Of a stretch of 55,008 nucleotides of DNA, positions 28,002-36,184 are shown piece after piece. The stretch comes from Bacteroidota bacterium (GTDB lineage: Bacteria; Bacteroidota; Bacteroidia; Bacteroidales; NBLH01), in the NCBI GenBank assembly GCA_025361565.1, contig JANYKN010000110.1:1-55008 (forward strand). The letters are read 5' to 3'. The position numbers and the translations under genes were made by a program. Each line of letters begins with the position of its first letter. Positions within the stretch are counted from its first letter, which is position 1. Below the pieces are notes generated by a model. The model did not search any database and was not told the DNA's origin. It saw nothing but the letters and a program-made list of their open reading frames with translations.

Positions 28002-28336
28002 GTAAATATTGAATAGCTATAATACCTAACCTAAAATTACAAATTATTAATTTGATTTGCAATCACAATATTTAATAAGAAATAAACAGTTTGGAATCGT
28101 TTTATTCCAACTACTTATAAGAATGCTATTTCTGTTGATTAAGTTAATACTTTATTTACATATTTTTAAAATACTTGAATAGATGCAATAAGTGAGAAAA
28201 TAAATTTGCGGATGGTATTAATACATTTTTCTAATTTCTTTACTAAAGATTAAAACCGTCTATTACGCAACTTCAATTATCAAATATGCATAAAATAAGA
28301 GATTAGTCTTTAAGTTACTGTAAAGTTGGTATTTTA
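28002..28336. other. Gap upstream of the PrkA cluster
   Basis: This is 335 bases of AT-rich DNA between the 3' end of the RNA helicase gene and the PrkA cluster. It must hold the cluster promoter, but no site matches TAnnTTTG well. I see no gene or hairpin. A different sigma factor, for example a stress-type one, is possible but not shown. Confidence 0.4.
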
Positions 28337-29479
28337 TCAATACCCTTTCAAATCCAAACCTTCACTATCAATCATTGTCACTACTTTACCCATTTTCTTT
28401 TGAATGACTTTAAAATGTTGTCGTTCTTCTGGCGAAACAAAGGAAATTGCCTCACCTGATGATTCTGCCCGGCCAGTTCTTCCAATGCGGTGGATATAAT
28501 CTTTAGGAGATCGGGGCAATTCGTAATTGATTACACATGGTAAAAATTCAATGTCGATGCCACGCGCCAACAAATCGGTTGTTACCAAAACCTGGAGTTT
28601 GCCCGATTTGAAATTTTTTAATGCATCTGTTCTGGCTTTTTGGCTTTTATCGCTGTGGATTGCGGTAGCTTCAATTCCATTTCTGAAAAGTTTTATGGCG
28701 ACATTATCGGCCTTGTATACTGATGATGTAAAAACCAAAACCTGTTTTAAGTTGTTATTTTTAATCAAATATCTTAAAAGGGGCCCTTTTTTTTCATCCG
28801 CAACAAAATAAGCCAATTGATTGATTAAATCTATATTATTAGTTTCGACTTCGGTTTTTATGACCAAAGGATCATGCAGTAATATTTGGTTGATGTTGTT
28901 CACGTCGTCGCTCAATGTAGCTGAGAACAATAAGTTTTGACGCTTTTTTGGCAGAAGTGCAAAAATGCGGTCCATTTCTGCTTTAAATCCAAGATTTAGC
29001 ATTTTGTCGGCTTCATCCAATACCAAAGTTTGAATTTCGGATAACTTTACTGCATTGGATTCAACCAATTCCAATAGCCTACCAGGAGTGGCTACCAAAA
29101 TATTTACACCTTGCAAGTCCATCATCTGCGGATTGATCGAAACACCTCCATAAATAGCCAATATTTTGATTCGCTCTGTAAGATAGGATGCAAACAAATG
29201 AAATACTTCACTTACCTGAGCAGCCAATTCACGCGTTGGCACCAATACCAACACGTTGACATGTCTGTTCTTAGAAGCTACGGTTCTTTGTTGGTTCATT
29301 AGAATTGGCAGTACAAAACTTGCGGTTTTTCCTGAACCTGTTTTGGCAATACCCAACACATCCTTTCCACTTAAAATGGCTGGAATAGCTTGCTCCTGAA
29401 TTGGATAAGGATAAGTATAGTTTTGACTTGAAAGTGCTTTTAATAAAGAGGGTGACAAACCTAGTGATATAAAAGACAT
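28337..29479 (-). CDS. DEAD-box ATP-dependent RNA helicase (RhlE-like)
   Basis: This 380-residue RNA helicase core has all motifs in order: Q motif (YPIQEQAIPAIL), motif I (AKTGSGKT), Ia (PTRELAAQ), II (LDEADKML), III (SAT), V (TDLLARGID) and VI (HRIGRTGR). It remodels RNA in ribosome assembly or decay. The ATG at 29479 is preferred to a TTG at 29515, because the Q-motif region begins right after it. The C-terminal tail is very short for this group (about 20 residues), so it has no added RNA-binding extension. It is a single gene. Confidence 0.92.
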   Translation of the reverse strand: MSFISLGLSPSLLKALSSQNYTYPYPIQEQAIPAILSGKDVLGIAKTGSGKTASFVLPILMNQQRTVASKNRHVNVLVLVPTRELAAQVSEVFHLFASYLTERIKILAIYGGVSINPQMMDLQGVNILVATPGRLLELVESNAVKLSEIQTLVLDEADKMLNLGFKAEMDRIFALLPKKRQNLLFSATLSDDVNNINQILLHDPLVIKTEVETNNIDLINQLAYFVADEKKGPLLRYLIKNNNLKQVLVFTSSVYKADNVAIKLFRNGIEATAIHSDKSQKARTDALKNFKSGKLQVLVTTDLLARGIDIEFLPCVINYELPRSPKDYIHRIGRTGRAESSGEAISFVSPEERQHFKVIQKKMGKVVTMIDSEGLDLKGY

Positions 29480-29550
29480 GAGCTTAAATTTTAAATGGAA
29501 TTGGAAAAAAATCAAGGGATAAAGATAAGTATAAATAGCTTTTTAAAACC

Positions 29551-30483
29551 CTATTCCTTATAAGCAATTGTTCTATTCAATCTACGTTTCAATTCATTGG
29601 CATATTCCATGCCCAGCTTATTTCGGTTTTTTTGCACCCATTCGGTAAGTTTGGTATTGCCAGCCGGTGGAGAATTTGTGAACAATAAATCAGCTTTTAA
29701 ACCCTTGATTTCTTCGCGGGTTACCAATTTATCGCCTTTTATGGTTCCGATTAGCTTTGACATCCAATATCCAATTTCATCATTCATCGAGAAAACTTTG
29801 CGCTCTTTTCCAAGCAATATTTTTGACATTGATTTTACCAACTCCCAGTATGAGAAAGTTTCAGGGCCAATGGCATCAACAATTACATTTTCGGTTTTAG
29901 CGCCCTGTTCAACCGCCAAATCTGCAAAATCTTCAACAGAAATAGGTTGTAATCGGTATTTTCCATCGCCAAAAACTCCAAAAACAGGAAACTTCCGAAT
30001 CATCCATGCTATATTATTTATCAAAATATCTTCTTGTCCGAAAATTACACCTGGCCTTAAAATAGCATACGAAATACCTGAGTTTATCAAAGCTTCTTCC
30101 AAAACACCTTTGCCTGCAAAATATTCCAGTTTTGAATTTTTATCAGGATTGGTGATGCTTGTATGAACAATTCTTTTTACACCCGCTTTTTTAGCGGCAT
30201 CAAAAAGTTTAAGTGTATTTGCAACTGCTTCGGAATGCTGAAAAGTACTGTGGTTAAAACGCACCCAATACGTATTATAAAGAACGGAAACACCTTCCAA
30301 TGAAGCTTTTAATAGTTCAGGATTATCAAAATGGTAAGGAGAAATAATCACTTTATCACCAAAATCATTTTTACGATGAATGGAGTTCGTAAGTGTTTTA
30401 ACAGTGATATTTTTATTTAAAAGCCTTTGGGTGATATATTTACCTGAATATCCGAATGCGCCTGTTACAACTTGAGTTTCCAT
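29551..30483 (-). CDS. NmrA-like/NAD(P)-binding epimerase-type protein
   Basis: This atypical short-chain dehydrogenase of about 310 residues begins METQVVTGAFGYSGKYI, the Gly-rich NAD(P) loop. It lacks a clear Tyr-x3-Lys pair at the usual place and resembles the NmrA/NDUFA9-like group, which includes quinone-related and redox-sensing proteins. The ATG at 30483 is preferred to 30516, because a promoter element at 30504-30511 would place the transcript start after 30516. The C-terminal stretch is basic. Function beyond nucleotide binding is unknown. Confidence 0.8.
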   Translation of the reverse strand: METQVVTGAFGYSGKYITQRLLNKNITVKTLTNSIHRKNDFGDKVIISPYHFDNPELLKASLEGVSVLYNTYWVRFNHSTFQHSEAVANTLKLFDAAKKAGVKRIVHTSITNPDKNSKLEYFAGKGVLEEALINSGISYAILRPGVIFGQEDILINNIAWMIRKFPVFGVFGDGKYRLQPISVEDFADLAVEQGAKTENVIVDAIGPETFSYWELVKSMSKILLGKERKVFSMNDEIGYWMSKLIGTIKGDKLVTREEIKGLKADLLFTNSPPAGNTKLTEWVQKNRNKLGMEYANELKRRLNRTIAYKE

Positions 30484-30503
30484 ATAATTGTTTTTGTATT
30501 TTT

Positions 30504-30511
30504 CAAATATA
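30504..30511 (-). promoter_or_regulatory. -7 element of the NmrA-like gene
   Basis: The minus strand reads TATATTTG (TAnnTTTG), 21 bases before the ATG at 30483. No clear TTG is seen upstream at the right distance. The site argues for the shorter gene start. Confidence 0.35.
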
Positions 30512-30603
30512 GGCATTTTGATTTAGATATGAAGTTCACTATTTGTTGGATAGATCTAATTTTATTCTTTTTATAATTAGTGTGCATCCACAATGTATTT
30601 TTT

Positions 30604-30696
30604 AGCCACTAATGCACGAATTTACAATTAAATTATTGAGTTCAATTATTTAATATTCAGGCCTATATAAACATATTTATTCGTGCATTAGCGGCT
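30604..30696. repeat. Inverted repeat with AGCCACTAATGCACGAAT arms
   Basis: The 18-base arms at 30604-30621 and 30679-30696 match at 17 of 18 positions around a 57-base loop. The same gap (30512-31006) holds a second inverted repeat of similar style and the promoter of the cupin operon, but no gene. Confidence 0.6.
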
Positions 30697-30783
30697 TGCT
30701 ACTTTTATTTTTTGAGTTTATGGATGAATACTAATTAGAGTCGCGTTTTAAACGCTGAAAACTTCATAAATGAAAATATTTTA

Positions 30784-30840
30784 GCCACTGATTCATAGAT
30801 TATCAAGGATATAAATTATTAAAATCTGTGAATCTGTGGC
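30784..30840. repeat. Inverted repeat with GCCACTGATTCATAGAT arms
   Basis: The 17-base arms at 30784-30800 and 30824-30840 match at 15 of 17 positions around a 23-base loop. The words resemble the AATCTGTGGC-type repeats seen between genes in Bacteroidota. The arms share the opening GCCACT with the neighbouring element at 30604, so the two may be related. Confidence 0.55.
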
Positions 30841-30922
30841 AATTATTTACCTTAGGGATGGACACTATTAACACCAATTAACGAATTTATTAAAATACCA
30901 ATTAACGAATTTTCTTTAAAAC

Positions 30923-30954
30923 TTGTCAAATTGAAATTTAAAATATTATCTTTG
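30923..30954 (+). promoter_or_regulatory. Promoter of the cupin/TetR operon
   Basis: TTG at 30923-30925, a 21-base spacer and TATCTTTG at 30947-30954 give a full Bacteroidota-type promoter, 52 bases before the cupin ATG. It is one of the best promoter matches in the window. Confidence 0.6.
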
Positions 30955-31006
30955 TGAGCGAATATTCACTTACTTATTTTATTGTTAAATTTAAAAGGCT
31001 AAAATC

Positions 31007-31345
31007 ATGAAAATTACAAGATATCAAGACCAAAAAGTAAAAGAAAATCCCCATAAAGTAGATGTTCGGGAAATGTACAACACAGAATCAGCACAGGCCA
31101 TGCTTATGGCATTAAAACCCGGTGAAAGCCTGAAACCACATAAAACCCCAGTTGATGTTTTTTTCTTTGTTATCGAAGGCACTCCAACTGTTCATATTGG
31201 TGATGAAAGTGAAGTATGTAATGCAGACAGCCTGGTTGAAAGTCCAGCTAATATTGTGCACTATATCAGCAACAATTCCAATAGTGTTGCAAGAATCCTG
31301 GTCGTAAAAGCACCACGACCAACAAGCATGACTAAAGTGCTTTAG
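31007..31345 (+). CDS. Cupin-domain protein
   Basis: This single-domain cupin has 112 residues. The first motif is seen as LKPGESLKPHKTPVDVFFFVIEG, with one His rather than the usual HxH pair. The second ends PANIVHYISN, with a His. Metal binding by two His plus an acidic residue is possible but incomplete. Small cupins like this often bind a metabolite or act as sensors. It is first in an operon with a TetR regulator and two envelope genes. Substrate unknown. Confidence 0.82.
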   Translation: MKITRYQDQKVKENPHKVDVREMYNTESAQAMLMALKPGESLKPHKTPVDVFFFVIEGTPTVHIGDESEVCNADSLVESPANIVHYISNNSNSVARILVVKAPRPTSMTKVL

Positions 31346-31404
31346 ATAAAACAATAAAAAGTTCAATCAAATCCTTAGGAATCCAAACCAAAAAATGAAG
31401 TGAA

Positions 31405-31986
31405 ATGGAATTTACAACACGCCAATTTGAGATTATTGAAGCCGCCGGTAAAATACTTACCTCATCGGGTGTTGGTGGATTAACCATAAAAAATCTGGCC
31501 AAAGAGATGCAATTTTCCGAAAGTGCCATTTATAGGCATTTTACAAGTAAAGAAGAAATTATCGTTGCCTTGCTCAATTATTTGGCTGATACAACCGATA
31601 AACAACTTAATGATTTAGACAAGACTTCAAGTCCTGAAGAGAAATTTATAGCATTATTTCTTGAACAATTTAGGTTTTTTAAAGAAAATCCGCATTTTGT
31701 TGTAGCCGTTTTCTCGGATGGGCTAATGGAAGCGAACCAAAGAGTTAATGAAACCATTCTTAAAATAATGAATGTAAAGATGAAACACTTGCTACCCATA
31801 ATATTAGAAGGTCAAAAAACAAAAATATTTACCAATGACATCAGCAGCAGCGAAATAATGCATATTGTGATGGGAGCATTCAGGCTTCAAATGTTCAAAT
31901 GGCGGATAGCTAATTTTCAGTTTGACATCGATCAAAATGGAGAGATTCTGATTCAATCCCTTTTAACTTTAATAAAAAACAAATAA
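31405..31986 (+). CDS. TetR/AcrR-family transcription regulator
   Basis: The N-terminal helix-turn-helix of this 193-residue protein reads GGLTIKNLAKEM then SESAIYRHFTSKEEI, the canonical TetR DNA-binding region. The rest is an all-helical ligand and dimer domain. It probably controls its own operon. The next gene starts two bases after its stop region, so the genes are tightly linked. The ligand is unknown. Confidence 0.92.
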   Translation: MEFTTRQFEIIEAAGKILTSSGVGGLTIKNLAKEMQFSESAIYRHFTSKEEIIVALLNYLADTTDKQLNDLDKTSSPEEKFIALFLEQFRFFKENPHFVVAVFSDGLMEANQRVNETILKIMNVKMKHLLPIILEGQKTKIFTNDISSSEIMHIVMGAFRLQMFKWRIANFQFDIDQNGEILIQSLLTLIKNK

Positions 31987-31987
31987 A

Positions 31988-32383
31988 ATGAAAAAAAATT
32001 TGCCTAAAATAAGCGCCATCATTTTAACAGCTTTTGGTTTGCTTACCCTATTTCTAAGTACCTCTGTGATATTCGATTTTTTTGGTATCAGGGCCAAAGA
32101 AGGAAATTATGTGTTGTTTGTTGTTTGGGCAAATTTCATTGCCAGCGTAATTTATCTATTTGCGGCATATGGTTTTTTTAAAGCAAAAAAGTGGACAACT
32201 AATGTTTTGGGAATTTCAGCAATCATTCTATTATCGGCATTTATAGGCTTATTGTTCCATATTTCAAACGATGGAATTTATGAAACAAAAACAGTTGGTG
32301 CCATGATTTTTAGAACAACCTTAACTTTGATTTTTACGGCAATTGCATATTTAACCATCAATAGGAATAACAATGAAAACTAA
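31988..32383 (+). CDS. Small four-helix membrane protein
   Basis: This 131-residue protein has four hydrophobic segments at about residues 7-30, 45-65, 72-92 and 103-124, so it is an inner-membrane protein. No known motif was recognised. It starts just after the TetR stop and overlaps the next gene by 11 bases, indicating an operon. It may be a target of the regulator. Confidence 0.75.
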   Translation: MKKNLPKISAIILTAFGLLTLFLSTSVIFDFFGIRAKEGNYVLFVVWANFIASVIYLFAAYGFFKAKKWTTNVLGISAIILLSAFIGLLFHISNDGIYETKTVGAMIFRTTLTLIFTAIAYLTINRNNNEN

Positions 32384-32834
32384 AATTATCTACCTTTTGA
32401 CCTTCAGCGTATTCATTATGAGCTGCGGTAATCTTTCAGATCAAAAATCAGGTGAAATGAAAGAAACGGACACCATCGAAGAACATAATCACCTAACCGA
32501 AAGCGGTTCGCTCGAACTAAATAATGGCGAAAAGTGGAAGATAATTGAATCAATGATGGTTTACATCCGCAAAATGGAAAGCGATGTTGCGGCTTTCGAT
32601 AAATCAGAACAAAAAGACTACCCTGTTTTGGTTGAAAAATTAAAGGCTAATATTGTACTGCTCACTTCAAGCTGCACCATGGAAGGCAAAGCGCACGATG
32701 CATTGCATGAATGGCTCGTACCCTATATTGATTTGGTAAATTTGCTTTCCGAAGCCAAGGACAAAAAAGAAGCAGATTTGATTTTTGCCAAAATTCAGAA
32801 CTCGTTCAAAGAATTCAATCTTTACTTTTTGTAA
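32373..32834 (+). CDS. Lipoprotein, function unknown
   Basis: This 153-residue protein has a lipoprotein signal, FSVFIMSCGN. The mature part is helical, with no Cys pair or haem motif, and has the feel of a small four-helix bundle (MVYIRKMESDVAAFDK and later VEKLKANIVLLTSSC). It overlaps the upstream membrane gene by 11 bases, so the two are likely made together. No enzyme function is suggested. Confidence 0.72.
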   Translation: MKTKIIYLLTFSVFIMSCGNLSDQKSGEMKETDTIEEHNHLTESGSLELNNGEKWKIIESMMVYIRKMESDVAAFDKSEQKDYPVLVEKLKANIVLLTSSCTMEGKAHDALHEWLVPYIDLVNLLSEAKDKKEADLIFAKIQNSFKEFNLYFL

Positions 32835-32883
32835 ACATTAAGGATTGAAGAACAATTTAAACCACTTAAATTAAAGAGGAAAA

Positions 32884-33225
32884 TTAATTTCCTTCATACA
32901 ATCCCATTTCTTTAACTTCCTCCTTTGAAAGAGAAGGAGGAATTATATTTTTTCTCATTTTTGCTACAACCATATCGGCAGCTTGCTGTGCCTTTTTCTG
33001 ATCAGGAAAGTGCTTATAACCATCAACATGAGGAATTGTATATAAATTGATATATCTTTTGCCGTCAACCCAAATTACTGCACCAAAACCGCTATCAATT
33101 TCAACAACTTCGGTTTTAATTTCGGCTTTGGAGAAATCTGTATCTTTAAATGGTGATTGGTTGTAATAGCATCCGATCATGAATAAATTTACTATAAAAG
33201 CGAGAATGAATTTCAGGAATTTCAT
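32884..33225 (-). CDS. Small lipoprotein
   Basis: This 113-residue protein starts at the ATG at 33225, which gives a lipoprotein signal ending LFMIGCYYN. An ATG 18 bases earlier would only add MINSNP. The mature part includes a segment VDGKRYINLYTIPHVDG and the helix DQKKAQQAADMVVAKMRKN, and fits a small alpha-beta domain. No family was recognised. Confidence 0.65.
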   Translation of the reverse strand: MKFLKFILAFIVNLFMIGCYYNQSPFKDTDFSKAEIKTEVVEIDSGFGAVIWVDGKRYINLYTIPHVDGYKHFPDQKKAQQAADMVVAKMRKNIIPPSLSKEEVKEMGLYEGN

Positions 33226-33293
33226 AGGATTACTATTTATCATTTATTAACTGTATCAATTGTCAACCAATGTTTTTTACAATTGGTTGTAAT

Positions 33294-33321
33294 GTGGAGA
33301 CGCAAAATATTGCGTCTCTAC
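33294..33321. repeat. AGACGCAA palindrome, copy 2
   Basis: This is a 28-base palindrome: GTGGAGACGCAA pairs with TTGCGTCTCTAC with one G-T pair. It is the longer relative of 24173-24192. It sits between two small lipoprotein genes on the minus strand, one base pattern shared with the copy in the PrkA cluster. Confidence 0.68.
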
Positions 33322-33330
33322 GGGTTTTAA

Positions 33331-33741
33331 TTATTTTACAATTTCGGTGTATTCAACAACTCCTCCTTTTATTTTTCCAAATTCCCATTTTCCATTTGTT
33401 TTCTTTAAAAAAACGCCTGCATTGGCTGATTCGTTTAAATAACTATCATCCGCTTTTTTATCCAAAATATAATCACCATCTTTTGTTAAAACTTCCGCTT
33501 TTTTGGCATCTTGCGAAATGATAACACCAGCTGAAAATGAATTATCGGCATTCGAAAGTTGTATAGGCAACTCAAATACTCTGATGCACTCTTTTTTAAT
33601 GTTGCTCCATCGATAGCCTGCCGAAGCCAAACAGCCTTTTGCATCTTTATCGTTGCCAACAGTTTCTATTTTGGGATTTGTTGAACAGCTAACAACAAAA
33701 AGACAAGCTGCAATTAATACTGACATTTTTAGATTTTTCAT
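33331..33741 (-). CDS. Small lipoprotein
   Basis: This 136-residue protein has the lipobox FVVSCSTN near residue 19. The mature protein has two Cys (GCLASAGYRW, KKECIRVF) that could form a disulphide bond. It resembles short periplasmic stress or inhibitor-type lipoproteins only in style. No family was recognised. It lies upstream of the lipoprotein gene at 32884, separated by the palindrome. Confidence 0.65.
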   Translation of the reverse strand: MKNLKMSVLIAACLFVVSCSTNPKIETVGNDKDAKGCLASAGYRWSNIKKECIRVFELPIQLSNADNSFSAGVIISQDAKKAEVLTKDGDYILDKKADDSYLNESANAGVFLKKTNGKWEFGKIKGGVVEYTEIVK

Positions 33742-33893
33742 AAACTGGATTGTTTTTTTAATAATTAGGGTTATTTTCTTAAAAACATTGATTTATATAA
33801 ACAGATAAAATTGATGATTTTAATTGATAACACAAAATTGAAACAATTGCAATATTCTACAATTAATGAAATATAAATATTTTCTAAAAAAGG

Positions 33894-33901
33894 TATATTT
33901 G
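33894..33901 (+). promoter_or_regulatory. Possible -7 element of the amine oxidase gene
   Basis: TATATTTG fits TAnnTTTG, 72 bases before the ATG at 33974. No good TTG is seen upstream. The 232-base gap shows nothing else. Confidence 0.35.
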
Positions 33902-33973
33902 CTTTTTTACAAAATCAGAATATTCTCAAATCCAATTAAAATATAAACTAAACCTCATCATAATATCGCACAT

Positions 33974-35632
33974 ATGGCCGTTATTTCAACAACAAACAAC
34001 AAAAATAATTTTTTTATCCCAAGCCCAGATTTGGACACATTTTTCGATTACGAAAAATACATTGAAAACGGTATTGGGAAACTACCTCAAGATAAATTTG
34101 GAACAGAAATAGCCATCGTAGGTGCGGGTGCAGCAGGCCTAATGTCTGCCCGCTTATTACACCAAACAGGTTTTAAACCAATCATATACGAAGCATCCGA
34201 CAGAATTGGAGGGCGTTTGTATTCCAAACATTTTACCGACGAAAATGGTTTATCCCCAACTTTTGCAGAGCTTGGTGCTATGCGTTTTCCAATTTCGTCA
34301 AAAGTTCTTTTTAAACTTACCAAAGAATTTGAAATGGATACCAATATTGATTTTCCTGATCCTGGACTGGTAGATACATTGCTGCATTACCAAAATAAGG
34401 CTTATTTCTGGAAAGCAAACCAACCTGTTCCTGATTTGTTTGGAGATATTGGTGAAAACTGGAACTTGATGATCACTCCACTGATTGATAAAATCAGTAA
34501 ACCCTGGCAAGCGGGAAACTTAAAAAAGGTGAAAGAAATTTGGCAAAATTACATCGACCATTATAAAGGAACTAGTTTTTATCAGGCAATAAGAAGTGGT
34601 TCGCCGGTTTGGACCGAAGATGAATTGAACCGTTTTGCAACCCTTGGAATTGGAACCGGTGGTTTTGGACCACTTTACCATGTTGGTTTTACAGAAATTC
34701 TACGAATCATTTTGCATAAAAGGGAATACAAACAAAAACTCATTAAAGAAGGTGTCGAAACTTTTGCCCACCATATGATTGATAGTCAAGTTAAAACACC
34801 ACTGGGTTTATCTGCTTATGGGAATGAAAATATTCATTTGAACTCAAAAGTAATGGATATTTATTCCAATAAAAATGGAAACCCAGTTATTGTTTATTCC
34901 CAAAATGGAAAAGAGCATGAAAAAGAATACAAGGCCGTAATTGTGGCCACAACAAACCGTGCCATGCAGTTTATGGGCTTAACCGTTAACAGAACCAATA
35001 GCAAACCGTTACTGAACGATCAAGTGCAAAAGGGAATCAAAAATATTCATTTGATCAATTCATCCAAATTGTTTATCCGCACAAAGGACAAATTTTGGAA
35101 AAACAAATCGCTGCATTTGCCCGAAACCATTCAAACCGACGAATTGCCGCGTGGGATTTACATGTTGGATTATCCACAAACAAAAGATGGAGTAGTTTGC
35201 ATGAGCTATACCTGGGGCGACGATTCTTCAAAATTATCTGGGTTTGAACCGTTGGAACGATTCAACTTACTCAAGAAAACCATCCAGAAAATTGCTCCAA
35301 ATTTAGTTGAATATTTAATTCCTGTTAACAACGAAATTCTCCATATCGATTGGCAAACAGAGCCAAATTACAATGGAGCCTTTAAATTAAATTTGCCAGG
35401 ACAGGAAGATGACACCGCTGCCATGTTTTATCAATTCTTAAGCGTGAACGACAAAGAAACAGATTCAGGAGTTTATTTGGCCGGAGATAGCGTATCATGG
35501 GCAGGCGGTTGGGTTGAAGGTGCATTGCACACTGCAATAAATGCGGCTACAGCAGCCGCCAAACGATGTGGTGCAGAGATTCCGGAAGAATCTCCTTTGC
35601 AGCTAAATCCTAATTTGTATGATTATGAGTAA
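33974..35632 (+). CDS. FAD-dependent amine oxidase (tryptophan monooxygenase-like)
   Basis: This 552-residue flavin monoamine oxidase starts its FAD fold with IAIVGAGAAGLMSARLL near residue 46, followed by YEASDRIGGRLYS. It ends with GVYLAGDSVSWAGGWVEGALHTA, the C-terminal FAD-binding segment. The family oxidises amines or amino acids to imines or amides. Residue spacing is nearer to bacterial tryptophan 2-monooxygenases than to mammalian MAO, but the substrate is not fixed by sequence. No signal peptide, so cytoplasmic. It is a single gene. Confidence 0.85.
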   Translation: MAVISTTNNKNNFFIPSPDLDTFFDYEKYIENGIGKLPQDKFGTEIAIVGAGAAGLMSARLLHQTGFKPIIYEASDRIGGRLYSKHFTDENGLSPTFAELGAMRFPISSKVLFKLTKEFEMDTNIDFPDPGLVDTLLHYQNKAYFWKANQPVPDLFGDIGENWNLMITPLIDKISKPWQAGNLKKVKEIWQNYIDHYKGTSFYQAIRSGSPVWTEDELNRFATLGIGTGGFGPLYHVGFTEILRIILHKREYKQKLIKEGVETFAHHMIDSQVKTPLGLSAYGNENIHLNSKVMDIYSNKNGNPVIVYSQNGKEHEKEYKAVIVATTNRAMQFMGLTVNRTNSKPLLNDQVQKGIKNIHLINSSKLFIRTKDKFWKNKSLHLPETIQTDELPRGIYMLDYPQTKDGVVCMSYTWGDDSSKLSGFEPLERFNLLKKTIQKIAPNLVEYLIPVNNEILHIDWQTEPNYNGAFKLNLPGQEDDTAAMFYQFLSVNDKETDSGVYLAGDSVSWAGGWVEGALHTAINAATAAAKRCGAEIPEESPLQLNPNLYDYE

Positions 35633-35721
35633 CTGACAATTTCAATAAAAACTTTATAGATGGATTTCTGTTCCTATCCATAAAGTTTTTAGATTTGCAT
35701 AAGCACTCCGCAACAACTACT

Positions 35722-36048
35722 TTATTGCAAGCCCTTGCAAACATATTTGGTTACCAATTGAATATCTGAAGCAGACATATTAGTTCTAGGCCCCATAACA
35801 TTCAAAATACTTTTCCATTGAGTAGGGGCATAATTTTCAGGTGGATACAAACCGTGACAAGCATTGCAATTATCGATATACAATATTCGCCCTTCCTGCA
35901 ATTCCGGCAATGTTGCATTGGCTGTAACATCAGCACTTGTTGGAGTATACAATGAACTTTGACTAATATTGTCTTTTTTACAAGCTACCATTACAATCAA
36001 AATGTTTACAAATAATATAGGCAAAAAATAATTTTTCAGTTTTCTCAT
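35722..36048 (-). CDS. Small haem-motif (CxxCH) lipoprotein
   Basis: This 108-residue protein has a lipoprotein signal (VMVACKKDN) and one CxxCH haem c motif, CNACHGLYPP, near residue 60. A Met that could be the second ligand follows in NVMGPRTNMS. It is therefore a candidate lipid-anchored c-type cytochrome, probably in the periplasm. It ends with one more Cys (YVCKGLQ). No redox partner lies beside it. Confidence 0.78.
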   Translation of the reverse strand: MRKLKNYFLPILFVNILIVMVACKKDNISQSSLYTPTSADVTANATLPELQEGRILYIDNCNACHGLYPPENYAPTQWKSILNVMGPRTNMSASDIQLVTKYVCKGLQ

Positions 36049-36184
36049 CATTGTGAATTTTTAGTTTATCATTGTTTAATTAATCTTCACAATAACGAAG
36101 CATATATTGAAAAGTTGCTGAATTAACGTTTATTAATACTTTGAAAAATAAAATTCTCGAAACATTCCTTTTAGCTATCGATTA

